DNA of 64,000 nt from JAKOWB01 sp038363005 (lineage in GTDB: Bacteria; Pseudomonadota; Alphaproteobacteria; Kiloniellales; JACOMY01): contig JBBQBI010000025.1 in assembly GCA_038363005.1 (NCBI GenBank), forward strand, positions 1 through 64,000, written 5' to 3'. The notes below the pieces were generated by a model that saw only the letters and a program-made list of their open reading frames with translations, ran no database searches and had not been told where the DNA came from. Both the position numbers and the translations under genes were made by a program. Every line of letters begins with the position of its first letter. Positions within the stretch are counted from its first letter, which is position 1. Below are positions 28,687-37,450 of the stretch, one piece after another.

Positions 28687-29871
28687 CTATTCGCCACCGG
28701 CGACGCCGGTGTTGAATTCGCAGGTCTGCGCGCCCTTCTCATAGTAGGCGTAGTTGCCGAAGTTCAGCGGGATCGGAGCCGGGATGGCGCTGATCGCCGC
28801 GGCACAGCCGCTGACGCCGTTGCAGGAATCCAGGATTTCCTGCGCCGGGATGAAATCGCCGACCGTCCCACTCGGCTCGAAGCGCCCGCCGCCGCCGTCT
28901 ACCAAGGACACGGCGGCGAAGAAGGACTCCTCGAAACTGGGATTGCCCGGTCCGCAGCCGAGGTCCGTGGGGTCGCTGCCGGCGCCGGCCTTGGGCTTGC
29001 GCTGCAGCGGCACGAAGGCGCTGCCGAAGGCGATGTTGCGACGGATCTCGGCGACGCGATCCTGGCTGCCGTCGTTGCCCAGCGGGAAGGCAATGCCGAT
29101 GCGGCCGATCGGGCTGATGTCGTGGTCCAGCGTGTCCCAGCGCCCGCCCATGGCGACGTAGAGGTGCGAGCCCGGCGGCAGGAAGTCGAGGCCGCCATAG
29201 CGCCACTCAGCCTCCACCGTCATGCCCGACAGGCTCTCCACGTCGTCGGTCTCTGTGTAGTGAAAGCCAGTGACGAAGAGCTCCAGGCGATGCCAGCGGA
29301 TGTCCTGGCCAATGCCGAGGTAGAGATCGCCACCCAGCCGCGGCGCGCGCAAGAAATCCTCGTTCGCCGTGTAGTCCTGGAAGGGAATGTAGGCATTGCC
29401 GCCGGCGCGCAGGCTCATGCCGCCGTCGCTGACGTATTCGTACTCCAGGCCGACCGAGCCCTGGCCGGCGAAGGCGCCCTCGCTGCCCAGGTCGACGAAG
29501 GCGTTCACACCCCAGGCATTGTTCGGGTCAAGGGCGCCGCGCAGGATCAGGCCGACATCGCCACCCCAGGCCTGATCGTCGCCCTGGTCGAACCAAGTGC
29601 CCTGGCCGTCGCCCTGCAACATCAAGTACAAGCCATGGCCCTGATACAGGGGCGTGCGCCCGGTCAGCGTGACATTTGCGTGCTCGTCGGTGCCGCTACC
29701 GGTCAGCTTGCCGTCGCTCTGGATCGGCGCGCCGTCTTCCGGCATCAGGCGTTCGGGAAAGTAGGGATAGTCCCAGCCGTTGCGATCGCCGGCGTGCGGC
29801 GCGCCAGATCCCACCAAGCCCGCCAAGCTCACTGTCGCCAACGCCGCGACCAGGCGCCCCAAGCCCCGCAT
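28687..29871 (-). CDS. Short inverse-autotransporter-like outer-membrane barrel (copy 1)
   Basis: 394 residues from ATG 29871, which follows GGGGGGA at good spacing (alternative starts at 29889 and 29919). Signal peptide, then a PERLMPEDGAPIQSDG linker and a barrel region (about 75-290) with features of the intimin/invasin beta-domain: WGVNAFVDLG, GQGSVGLEYEY, GGNAYIPFQDY, RLGGDLYLGIG. The C-terminal 100 residues hold all four cysteines: 306, 350, 356 and 384. No Ig-like passenger is visible. It has two paralogues at 34890-37230. Likely exposes a small disulfide-stabilised domain; function unknown. Confidence 0.8.
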   Translation of the reverse strand: MRGLGRLVAALATVSLAGLVGSGAPHAGDRNGWDYPYFPERLMPEDGAPIQSDGKLTGSGTDEHANVTLTGRTPLYQGHGLYLMLQGDGQGTWFDQGDDQAWGGDVGLILRGALDPNNAWGVNAFVDLGSEGAFAGQGSVGLEYEYVSDGGMSLRAGGNAYIPFQDYTANEDFLRAPRLGGDLYLGIGQDIRWHRLELFVTGFHYTETDDVESLSGMTVEAEWRYGGLDFLPPGSHLYVAMGGRWDTLDHDISPIGRIGIAFPLGNDGSQDRVAEIRRNIAFGSAFVPLQRKPKAGAGSDPTDLGCGPGNPSFEESFFAAVSLVDGGGGRFEPSGTVGDFIPAQEILDSCNGVSGCAAAISAIPAPIPLNFGNYAYYEKGAQTCEFNTGVAGGE

Positions 29872-30012
29872 TGCCGTGTCCCCCCGCATCCCCCGCCGCC
29901 CGCTGCCGCCAGCGTGCATGCGGGATAAATCTGCTATCAGAAACGAAGGGAAACCTAGGCGCGATTGGTTGATAGAACGGGGTGCGCCAAGTGCGCCTGG
30001 GTTGAAGCTGGT

Positions 30013-33000
30013 TCACGCCCGTGTGGCGTGGACCTCGAGATGGTGCAGGATCGCCATGCCGGTACCGGCCAGCGGATCGAGCCGCAGCCAGCCGTGCGGC
30101 TGGATCACCGGCGTCACGAAGCGAACCATGTGGCGGCCGCGCGCGGCGGTCTGCCGCTGGCTGCGCTCCTCGCTGTAGCTGTGCTGCTGCTTGGTCTGCC
30201 AGAAAAGCTGCAGCATGGCCGATTGCTCGAATTCCATGTCGCAGGTGACGATGAGTTGGCAGGGCATCGTCGGCATCCGTACGCCACGCAACAGCACGAT
30301 CGGATCGATGCCGGAGGATTGGATGCACAGCGACCGGCCAAGCGCCTCGAACTGCGCATGGCCCACCGCCCGCAGGCGCCGGAAGCTGCGCTGATCGGCG
30401 AACTCGGCGATCCGCTCGGAGCCTTGCAGCAGTTCGCCCACATCCTGGTCCGGCAGCAGTCCCTGCATGGCCTGAACGACCTGCTCGACGATGTCGGGCC
30501 GGAACTCCTCGCTGTCGGCCAGCAATCGCAACCACTGTTCGCCGAGTCGCGGCTGAGTGGCCAGCGCCGGCGCCAGCAGCTGTGCCAGTCGGCGTCGCTG
30601 AGTGGCGGTCGGCGCCAGGTCCGGTGCGCCGTCCGCCTGCAGATGCCGCCGGTACAGCCTGATCGGCAGCGGCAGCAGGGTGCCCCCGCCGATCACCAGC
30701 CGTGTCAGCAATTCGCCCGCCGCGTGGGGCCCCAGGGCGGTGTCCTCGCAGAAGCCGCCCAGCGCCTCGAAGGCAGCGCGACGGATTGCGAAGCAGCGGA
30801 CTCCGTACAGGTCCTCGATCACTGCCAAGGCCGTCGGCCCGCCCAGCGGCTGGGCTGTCCCCAGCAGCCGCGGTCGCGAGTCAGGTGAAGCCCGCAGGTT
30901 GCCGAAGACGTCGTGGGCGCTGACCGCCGCGTCGGCGCCGCTGACCGACAGGGCATCGCCGAAAGCGCGTAGTGCCCGCTGGTCGAGGTCCACCTCGCGG
31001 CCGGTGAAGACCAGGACCTCGCGCTGGCCAGCGGCGGCCAGGCGGTTGGCCTGCGCGCCCCATGGCAAGGTGCCATCGAGCGCGATCTGGTTGACGCGCC
31101 GGATCGACTGCTGATCGCCTTTGCGTGGCCAGTCCGGAGTGTCAAAGTCGGTGCCAGCCAGGACGCCGGCGCGCAGGAAAATATTGGCAGGCTGTCCGAC
31201 CTGTTCGTTGATCGAGTGGAGCGTCATCGCGAGCGCGGGACCACTCAATCCGTTGTCCAGGAGTACGACGTCGAGCGCCCGCGCGTCGCCGTCCGACCAC
31301 CAGGGTCTGTCCAAGCTGGCCGGCGCGATGACGGGCGGGTCGACCAGCAGCGCATCCTGCCAGGCCAACCATTGCAGCAGTGCCGCGTCCGGCACGCAGG
31401 CCAGGCGTCCCGGCGCGAAGCCAAGCGCCAGGGCGTTCTGCATGGCGGTGGCGAGGGCGGCTGGTTCGGCCGCCACCAACACGCGTTCGCGATCCTCTTC
31501 ATGCACCAGTTCCGGCACGCCGCCGACCGGCACAGCGATCATCGGCACGCCGGCCGCCAGACACTCATAAACGGTATAGGGTAGGTTGTCGTGGCGCGAG
31601 GGAATGACCACCAGCGCCTCGGCCTCGCGCATGTAGTGCAGCGCGGTTTGGCTGTCGTAGCCTTCGATGATCTCTGAGGGGAACGGCCAGCGAAACCGTG
31701 CCGCCAGCAGCTTTTCGGCTTCGCTCTCGCGATCCATGCGGCCCATGAAGATGACCCGCCGCACAGCCGCGCCGCTCGCTGCCAGCGCGTCGACGGCCGC
31801 GCAGAAGCTGTCGAGCCCCTTGCGCGGTTCCAGCCGGCCGAAGAACGCCAAGTCGTGGATTGCGTGGCGCATGCCATCCGGCGCGGCGTCCGACGGTCGC
31901 GGCAGCAGGCGTGCTGCCGCCGTCAGCAGGTTGGGATGCACGACCTGGCGTTGCGGCAGGCGGTATCCCTGGTCGCGCAGCCAGCGCAACATCCAGGCGC
32001 TCGGCGTCACCACGCTGTCGGCCAACGCGAGTTGCAGCCGCTCGGCGTGGTCGATGTGGAGATGCTGCGCGCGCAGCGGCAGGTCGTTGCCGTCGCGATG
32101 CCAGGGTGTCATGCCGTGGGCGGTGACGATCAGCGGCGTGCGCCAGAACATCAGACCGGCGCGGCGGGCCGCCACCATCCCGGCACCAAGACCGAGGCAA
32201 TCGTGCAGGTGGACAAGGTCGAAGCCCTGTGCGGCGATCCAGGTGACGGCGTCGGTCGGCAGCCGCGGCGTGGAGAAGCCGCCCTGCGGGCTCATCGACT
32301 GTGCCTGGAAGGTGACGACCCGCACTTGTTGTGCATGCCAGATGCGCTCGGCGCCGTACTGCAAAGCGTTGCCGCCGAGCGGTGTGTAAACGACGGTCAC
32401 GCTATGGCCGGCAAGGGCCAATGCTTCCGCCGAGGCGGCCACGGCGGTGCCGATGCCGCCGCTGGTGTCGTTATGGGCGAGTTGGAAGGTCAGCAGGCAG
32501 ACTTGGCGTTGCGGGCCGAGCAGCGCGTCCACCGTGGGTGCAGGCGCAAAGTCTCCTGCCGGGGCCCAGCGCACGCGCAACAGCGGCTGCAGGGTGGCGA
32601 CACGGCGCACCAGCTTTGGCAGCGCCGACGGATCGTCGCCGCGTTGCCGGATCTGGCGCAACTGTCCAAGCGTGGCATGCAGCGCCAGCGCCGGGCGGTC
32701 AGGGCGTTGCAGCAGGCCGCGGGCGACCAGCGCCTGATGGTCAGGCCGGAAACTGCCCGCCAGCGGCAGTCGCCAGCGATTTGCCTCGAGGTACCGGCCG
32801 TAGCCGTCCACTTCCCAGCCATTGGCATGAACTGCCTTGCGGCGCCGGGGCACTGCAAGCCGCGTGGCGTAACGCCACTTGAAATGGTGCACCACGCCGC
32901 GCAGCGGCACACTGTGCGACACGTCCGGCGTTGGCGAGACGTGATGCCCCATGATGATGTGGGTGTCGTCCTGCACCAGGAACAGCGGCACCTTGTTGCG

Positions 33001-34266
33001 CATCGGCTGCACTGCCGGGTTCATCCGCTCGGACAGCAGGACGGAGCCCAGCGGATAGGTGGCTTGCGGCGTCCGCCCGGCATGCAGCGGCGGCAGACTA
33101 CCGTCCGCGGCGAGACGCTGCACCAGGACCGCAGTCAGGCTCTTCAGGCGGAGCACCTTCAAGGCGCGGATCGTGGCGGCCAGCGAGGCATAGGGCAACT
33201 CGAGGAATTCGTCGGCGTCGGCCAAGAGGACCCAGCGCCCGCGATACGCTGGCAGCAGGCGGTTCAACTGGTCGCATTTCACCTGCTCCGAGAAGGGGCC
33301 TTCGTACTCGTTCTCAATGGTGATGTCGGCCTCGCCCAGGAGCGCGCGCAGCACTGCCCGGTTGCCTGGTGGTCCATGCAGCACCACATGGAATCGGCTG
33401 ACGCCGAGCGTGCGGTAATGCGCCAAGAAGGCGGGTACCAGGTCCGCATCGTCACCGCCCAGGTGGCAGAGCAACGGTGGCGGCCCCGGGTCGGTCACGG
33501 GAACTGTGTGCTTGCTGGCACTCGCGTCCTGCAGCCAGCGGGCGTGTTCAGTCGGTCGCAGTGCCTGCGCCACCTTGTCGTAGTTCAGCACCACAGCACG
33601 CGCCCGATAACGGGCCTGAACGTGCAGGCGCGGTGCCACCGGTCGGTGGGGCAGACCGAGAAAGTCGAACAGCCGCGGTATCTCGACCTGCCAACCCTTG
33701 GCCAAGGTCTCGTAACTTATGCGGAAAACTCGTTCATCGGGAAACAGCTGGGCGATTTTGCGGAACTGCGACTCGACCCAGCGGGATTGGTGCAGAAAGC
33801 GTCGCGGGTCGACCTCAAGGGGTAGCGGCGGCGCGCGTGTTGGCCGGCTTTCGGTCCATAGTCCAGTGGCCTCGGCCTGTTTCAGCGACAGGTATCGCGC
33901 CAGCTCATTCTCGCGCCAAAGCTGTATGACCTTTAGGTCTGGCAGCCCTGGCAAGTAGCGAAGGGGAAACTGGTCGCAGATTTGAAACTGCGGTGGAAAG
34001 ATGCGAAAGCCGGCGGCCAGGGTACCTGGCGGCTTGCCGGACCACACATGCTGTTCCAGCAAGCCCTGTGGATCCTCGTCTCGCGCCCTGTACCAGGGCT
34101 GCAGGTCGACGGCTGTCGACAGCGTGCCGGGAGGCAGCAGGCCGTGAAAGTCGAAATTCCTGTGAAAGACTTCGCCGAGACAGCTGATTTGCGGGTGCTC
34201 GTCCAGGAGGCCCTGGAGAAAATTGGTGCCGGACCGTGGATTCGACAGAATGATGAAGCGAATCAT
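30013..34266 (-). CDS. Giant sulfotransferase / multi-glycosyltransferase protein
   Basis: 1417 residues in one uninterrupted frame. Residues 1-250 form a PAPS-dependent sulfotransferase (5'-phosphosulfate loop LSNPRSGTNFLQGLLDEHP at 8-25). Residues 262-500 resemble a GT2_4/GT92 glycosyltransferase with the DxD-type LADADEFLELP (348-358) and VHHFKWRY. Residues 587-950 form a GT4 GT-B enzyme (GGIGTAVAASAEALALAGH; FGRLEPRKGLD; PSRHDNLPYTVYECLAAGVP). Residues 998-1205 resemble a degenerate GT2 module without a DxD. About 1310-1417 is beta-rich with WLRLDPLAG. No signal peptide, so cytoplasmic. Probably builds and sulfates a surface glycan; substrates unknown. Confidence 0.85.
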   Translation of the reverse strand: MIRFIILSNPRSGTNFLQGLLDEHPQISCLGEVFHRNFDFHGLLPPGTLSTAVDLQPWYRARDEDPQGLLEQHVWSGKPPGTLAAGFRIFPPQFQICDQFPLRYLPGLPDLKVIQLWRENELARYLSLKQAEATGLWTESRPTRAPPLPLEVDPRRFLHQSRWVESQFRKIAQLFPDERVFRISYETLAKGWQVEIPRLFDFLGLPHRPVAPRLHVQARYRARAVVLNYDKVAQALRPTEHARWLQDASASKHTVPVTDPGPPPLLCHLGGDDADLVPAFLAHYRTLGVSRFHVVLHGPPGNRAVLRALLGEADITIENEYEGPFSEQVKCDQLNRLLPAYRGRWVLLADADEFLELPYASLAATIRALKVLRLKSLTAVLVQRLAADGSLPPLHAGRTPQATYPLGSVLLSERMNPAVQPMRNKVPLFLVQDDTHIIMGHHVSPTPDVSHSVPLRGVVHHFKWRYATRLAVPRRRKAVHANGWEVDGYGRYLEANRWRLPLAGSFRPDHQALVARGLLQRPDRPALALHATLGQLRQIRQRGDDPSALPKLVRRVATLQPLLRVRWAPAGDFAPAPTVDALLGPQRQVCLLTFQLAHNDTSGGIGTAVAASAEALALAGHSVTVVYTPLGGNALQYGAERIWHAQQVRVVTFQAQSMSPQGGFSTPRLPTDAVTWIAAQGFDLVHLHDCLGLGAGMVAARRAGLMFWRTPLIVTAHGMTPWHRDGNDLPLRAQHLHIDHAERLQLALADSVVTPSAWMLRWLRDQGYRLPQRQVVHPNLLTAAARLLPRPSDAAPDGMRHAIHDLAFFGRLEPRKGLDSFCAAVDALAASGAAVRRVIFMGRMDRESEAEKLLAARFRWPFPSEIIEGYDSQTALHYMREAEALVVIPSRHDNLPYTVYECLAAGVPMIAVPVGGVPELVHEEDRERVLVAAEPAALATAMQNALALGFAPGRLACVPDAALLQWLAWQDALLVDPPVIAPASLDRPWWSDGDARALDVVLLDNGLSGPALAMTLHSINEQVGQPANIFLRAGVLAGTDFDTPDWPRKGDQQSIRRVNQIALDGTLPWGAQANRLAAAGQREVLVFTGREVDLDQRALRAFGDALSVSGADAAVSAHDVFGNLRASPDSRPRLLGTAQPLGGPTALAVIEDLYGVRCFAIRRAAFEALGGFCEDTALGPHAAGELLTRLVIGGGTLLPLPIRLYRRHLQADGAPDLAPTATQRRRLAQLLAPALATQPRLGEQWLRLLADSEEFRPDIVEQVVQAMQGLLPDQDVGELLQGSERIAEFADQRSFRRLRAVGHAQFEALGRSLCIQSSGIDPIVLLRGVRMPTMPCQLIVTCDMEFEQSAMLQLFWQTKQQHSYSEERSQRQTAARGRHMVRFVTPVIQPHGWLRLDPLAGTGMAILHHLEVHATRA

Positions 34267-34424
34267 TGCGTGGGTCGTCGCCGACCCGCCCCCCAGATGT
34301 TTGAACTCCTATTCTGTTGAATACCATTTTAAACACCAGCGGAATCGGTGCTGGCCTTGACGGCGGGCCTTCCAAGGCGCTACCCGCCCCGCTTCACAGC
34401 CACCAGTCGCACAGGAACCGCCCG

Positions 34425-34874
34425 ATGGACGATCTCTGGTTCGAGGACTTCACCCCCGGCCGTCAGTTCAAGACGCGCGGCGCCACGCTCAGCGAGGCGC
34501 AGATCCTCGACTTCGCCTGGACCTACGACCCGCAGCCCTTCCACATCGACAAGGAGGCAGCCCAGGAGTGGGGTTACGGCGGCATCATCGCCTCGGGCTT
34601 CCACACCATGGCGGTGGCCTTCCGCCTGTTCTTCCACGAGCGGATCATCACCGCCTGCTCGCTGGGTTCGCCCGGCTTCGACGAGTTGAAGTGGATGAAG
34701 CCGGTCTATCCCGGCGACACCATCAAGGTGGTGGCGACGGTGAAGGAGGCGCGACCCTCGGGATCCAAGCCCGACCGCGGCCTGATCAAGATGGCATTCG
34801 ACGTGCAGAACCAGCGCGGCGAGAGCGTGATGTTCTTCCTGGCCAACCAGATCCTGCGCAAGAAGCCGGCCTGA
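34425..34874 (+). CDS. MaoC-like hydratase
   Basis: 149-residue single hot-dog-fold protein of the R-specific enoyl-CoA hydratase type. The motif YDPQPFHIDKEAAQEWGYGG with the catalytic Asp and His, followed by IIASGFHTMAV, is typical. It hydrates a 2-enoyl-CoA or a related thioester; the chain is unknown. Start at 34425 chosen because MDDLWFEDFTPG is the standard N-terminus. It lies alone between the giant transferase gene (divergent) and the second barrel gene (convergent), with no metabolic neighbours. Confidence 0.9.
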   Translation: MDDLWFEDFTPGRQFKTRGATLSEAQILDFAWTYDPQPFHIDKEAAQEWGYGGIIASGFHTMAVAFRLFFHERIITACSLGSPGFDELKWMKPVYPGDTIKVVATVKEARPSGSKPDRGLIKMAFDVQNQRGESVMFFLANQILRKKPA

Positions 34875-34889
34875 GGACCAGCCGTCGGA

Positions 34890-36068
34890 TCAGCCGCCGC
34901 CGGAGATCGTCGCAGTCCAGGCGCAGCTGTCGGCGGCCTTGGAGGCGCTCGCCGTCTGCAGCTCGAAAATCGGGAAGCCGCCGCTGTCCGGCGCGGCGAA
35001 GGCGGCAATGCAGTCGAGGTAGCCGTTGCAGGCCTGTTCGACCGGCGCGTTGCCGACGATCTGCTGGATCGGCGTGCCTTCGGGGAAGTTCTCGCCCAGC
35101 GGCGCCATGCCGTTGTTGATTGGGATCGGCCCGGCATCGAGCTGGTCGGCGAAGGGCGCATTGCCCGGCCCGCAGCCCAGGTCCGGCAGGCCCGGCCCGC
35201 CGCCAGCGGCCGGCAGCGGCTTGTACTTGAAGGGCACGAAGGCGGTGCCATAGGCGATGTTGCGGCGAACCTCGGCGACACGCTCGTGCCGCTCGTCGCT
35301 CCAGAAGGCGATAGTCAGGCCGACGCCGAACAGCGGCGCGACCGCTTCGTCAATGGAGTCCCAACGCGCGCCCATGGACGCATAGAGGTGCGATCCGGTG
35401 GGCAGGAAGTCGAAACCGCTGTAGCGGTACTCCACCTGGCCGCTGACGCCCCACAGCGCCTCGGCCTTGTCGGTCTCGGCATAGCCGAAGCCGGTGAGGA
35501 ATCCCTCCAGCCGGTGCCAGCCGTGGTCCTGGCCGACGCCGAGGTAGAGATCGCCGCCCAGCCGTGGTCCGCGCGCGCGGTCGCGGTCCTGGCTGTAGTC
35601 CTCGAAGGGAACGTAGGCGTTGCCGCCGGCGCGGTAGCTGGTGCCCTTGGCACCCAGATGCTCGTACTCTAGCCCCAGCGAGCCCTGGCCGCCGAAGCCC
35701 TGGAAGTCGCCCAGGTCGACAAAGGCGTTGATCCCCCAGGCGTCGTTGTCGTCCAGGGCGTGGCGCAGGATCAGGCCGGCGTTGCCACCCCAGTAGGTCG
35801 TGTCGCTGTCGAAGTCGCTGCCGACGAAGCCCTCGCCCTGCAACATCAGGTAGGCATCCTCGCCCTGCCACAGCGGCGTGCGCAGGAAGCCGGATCCGGT
35901 GATCTCGTTGTCGCTGCCCCGGCCGCGCAGGTTGAGGTCGCTCTGCACCTGCTGGCCGTCCTCGGGGATCAGGCGTTCTGGACTGAAGCCATCCGGCAGG
36001 GTTTGCGCCGCCGCTGGGGCAGCCCAGGCGAACAGGGACACGAAGACGACCAGAAGGCTGCGTCGCAT
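34890..36068 (-). CDS. Short inverse-autotransporter-like outer-membrane barrel (copy 2)
   Basis: 392 residues: signal peptide ending APAAAQ, linker with SPERLIPEDGQQVQSDLNL, then the barrel region (65-285) with WGINAFVDLG, GQGSLGLEYEHLGAKG, GGNAYVPFEDY and RLGGDLYLGVGQDHG. C-terminal domain with four cysteines only: 299 (LGCGPGN), 347 and 353 (CNGYLDC) and 382. It is close to copy 3, which starts upstream and ends ten bases before this gene's ATG, so they are very likely one operon. More distant from copy 1. Surface location is predicted; ligand and role are unknown. Confidence 0.82.
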   Translation of the reverse strand: MRRSLLVVFVSLFAWAAPAAAQTLPDGFSPERLIPEDGQQVQSDLNLRGRGSDNEITGSGFLRTPLWQGEDAYLMLQGEGFVGSDFDSDTTYWGGNAGLILRHALDDNDAWGINAFVDLGDFQGFGGQGSLGLEYEHLGAKGTSYRAGGNAYVPFEDYSQDRDRARGPRLGGDLYLGVGQDHGWHRLEGFLTGFGYAETDKAEALWGVSGQVEYRYSGFDFLPTGSHLYASMGARWDSIDEAVAPLFGVGLTIAFWSDERHERVAEVRRNIAYGTAFVPFKYKPLPAAGGGPGLPDLGCGPGNAPFADQLDAGPIPINNGMAPLGENFPEGTPIQQIVGNAPVEQACNGYLDCIAAFAAPDSGGFPIFELQTASASKAADSCAWTATISGGG

Positions 36069-36078
36069 GGTGCTGTCC

Positions 36079-37230
36079 TCAGCCCGAGTTGACCCGGAAC
36101 TCGATTCTGCCGTTGCAGTTGCCGGCCGACTTGACGAAGTGGATGGTGGTCAATCCCTCGTTGTAGTCCTGCGGCGTCACCAGGCTGTTCATGGCCGCCA
36201 GGCAGTCGCCAAAGCCCTGGCACATGGTCTCGATCTCGCCGGGCTGCAGGTAGCTGGCGATCGACGTGCCAGCCGGCACGAGTTCGCCGAACGTCATGTC
36301 GCCGTCGTTGAGATAGGCGAAGAGGTCGACCGCCTGTTCCTTCGGCACGTCGCCGATCTGGCAGGCCTGGTCCTTGTAGTCGATCGGCACGAAGGGCGAG
36401 CCGTAGGCCAGGTTGCGCCGCACCTCGGCGACACGCTCGTGCTGCTCGTCGTTCCAGAAGGCGATGGTCAGGCCGACGCCGAACAGCGGCGAGACCTCGC
36501 GGTCGATGGTGTCCCAGCGCGCGCCCATCGAGGCATAGAGGTGCGAGCCGGTGGGCAGGAAGTCGAAGCCGCTGTAGCGGTATTCCATCTCGCCGGTGGC
36601 GCCCCACAGTGGCTTGGCGGTGTCGGTCTCGGCGTAGTGGAAGCCGGTCAGGAAGCCCTCGAAGCGGTGCTCGCCATGGTCCTGGCCGACGCCGAGATAG
36701 AGGTCGCCACCCAGGCGCGGCGCGCGGCCACGGTCGAAGTCCTCGGTATAGTCCTCGAAGGGCACGTAAGCGTTGCCGCCAGCACGGTAGCTGGTGCCCT
36801 TGGCACCCAGGTGCTCGTACTCCAGGCCCAGCGAGCCCTGGCCGGCGAAGCCCTGCGCCTCGCCCAGGTCGACGAAGGCGTTGACGCCGACGGCGTCGTT
36901 GAGGTCGAGGCCCTGGCGCCAGATCAGGCCCAGCGAACCGCCCCACTGCGTCTCGCCATGGTCCCATTCGTTGTTCAGCGAGCCTTCGCCCTGCAGCATC
37001 AGGTAGCTGGCCTCGCCCTGCCACAGCGGCGTGCGCAAGAAGGCGGAGCCGTTGATGTCATCGTCGCTGCCGCGGCCGCGCAGGTTAAGATCGCTCTGCA
37101 CCTGCTGGCCGTCCTCGGGCAGCAGCCGCTCCGGGCTGAAGCCTCCGGGGACCGTCTGCGCCATGGCCGCCAGCGGCAGCAACAGCAGGCCCGCCGCCAG
37201 CGGCGCCCGCCACCTCGTTCGATACCGCAT
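36079..37230 (-). CDS. Short inverse-autotransporter-like outer-membrane barrel (copy 3)
   Basis: 383 residues from ATG 37230, preceded by GGGGG at proper spacing; longer in-frame versions have no signal peptide. Leader LAAGLLLLPLAAMAQ, then SPERLLPEDGQQVQSDLNL and the barrel (66-283) with VGVNAFVDLG, GQGSLGLEYEHLGAKG and RLGGDLYLGVGQDHG. Cysteines only at 290, 337, 343 and 372, in the same pattern as the paralogues (CQGFGDC). The C-terminus, IEFRVNSG, differs from copy 2. First gene of a two-gene operon with copy 2. Divergent from serC across a 220-base gap. Confidence 0.82.
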   Translation of the reverse strand: MRYRTRWRAPLAAGLLLLPLAAMAQTVPGGFSPERLLPEDGQQVQSDLNLRGRGSDDDINGSAFLRTPLWQGEASYLMLQGEGSLNNEWDHGETQWGGSLGLIWRQGLDLNDAVGVNAFVDLGEAQGFAGQGSLGLEYEHLGAKGTSYRAGGNAYVPFEDYTEDFDRGRAPRLGGDLYLGVGQDHGEHRFEGFLTGFHYAETDTAKPLWGATGEMEYRYSGFDFLPTGSHLYASMGARWDTIDREVSPLFGVGLTIAFWNDEQHERVAEVRRNLAYGSPFVPIDYKDQACQIGDVPKEQAVDLFAYLNDGDMTFGELVPAGTSIASYLQPGEIETMCQGFGDCLAAMNSLVTPQDYNEGLTTIHFVKSAGNCNGRIEFRVNSG

Positions 37231-37378
37231 GCCAATCCCCCCAGATTGAGCTTCGTTCTGGCAGCCTAGTCCGGCGCACCCCCGCATGCAGGCATATTGT
37301 CTTAATACGCTGCCGCCGCCGCCGTGGCCTGCGGCAACGTTTCCCGCCTGGCAGCGACACCTCTTCACCGGAACGCGC

Positions 37379-37406
37379 TTGCCGCATCGCAGCATGTTGC
37401 TAGAGT
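37379..37406 (+). promoter_or_regulatory. Candidate serC promoter
   Basis: TTGCCG (37379-37384) and TAGAGT (37401-37406) with a 16-base spacer resemble an alphaproteobacterial housekeeping promoter. Initiation just downstream would give a leader of about 38 bases before the serC ATG, matching the extent of the conserved leader sequence noted next. Identified by eye. Confidence 0.4.
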
Positions 37407-37410
37407 GCCG

Positions 37411-37450
37411 CCCCACACCGCTGCACCAGTTGCTCCCGAGGGGGACCATC
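37411..37450 (+). ncRNA. Candidate serC leader motif
   Basis: Immediately upstream of serC lies CACCGCTGCACCAGTTGCTC and then a C-run (37433-37437) that can pair with the G-run 37440-37444, which is also the ribosome binding site. A short cis-regulatory serC motif is known at exactly this position in alphaproteobacteria. I could not align to the consensus, so this is a candidate based on position, length and a site-sequestering hairpin. Confidence 0.45.

Noticed and set aside
31855..33825. 656-codon plus-strand frame inside the giant transferase gene
   Set aside because: No domain or ribosome site; it is the complement of a frame with clear sulfotransferase and glycosyltransferase motifs.
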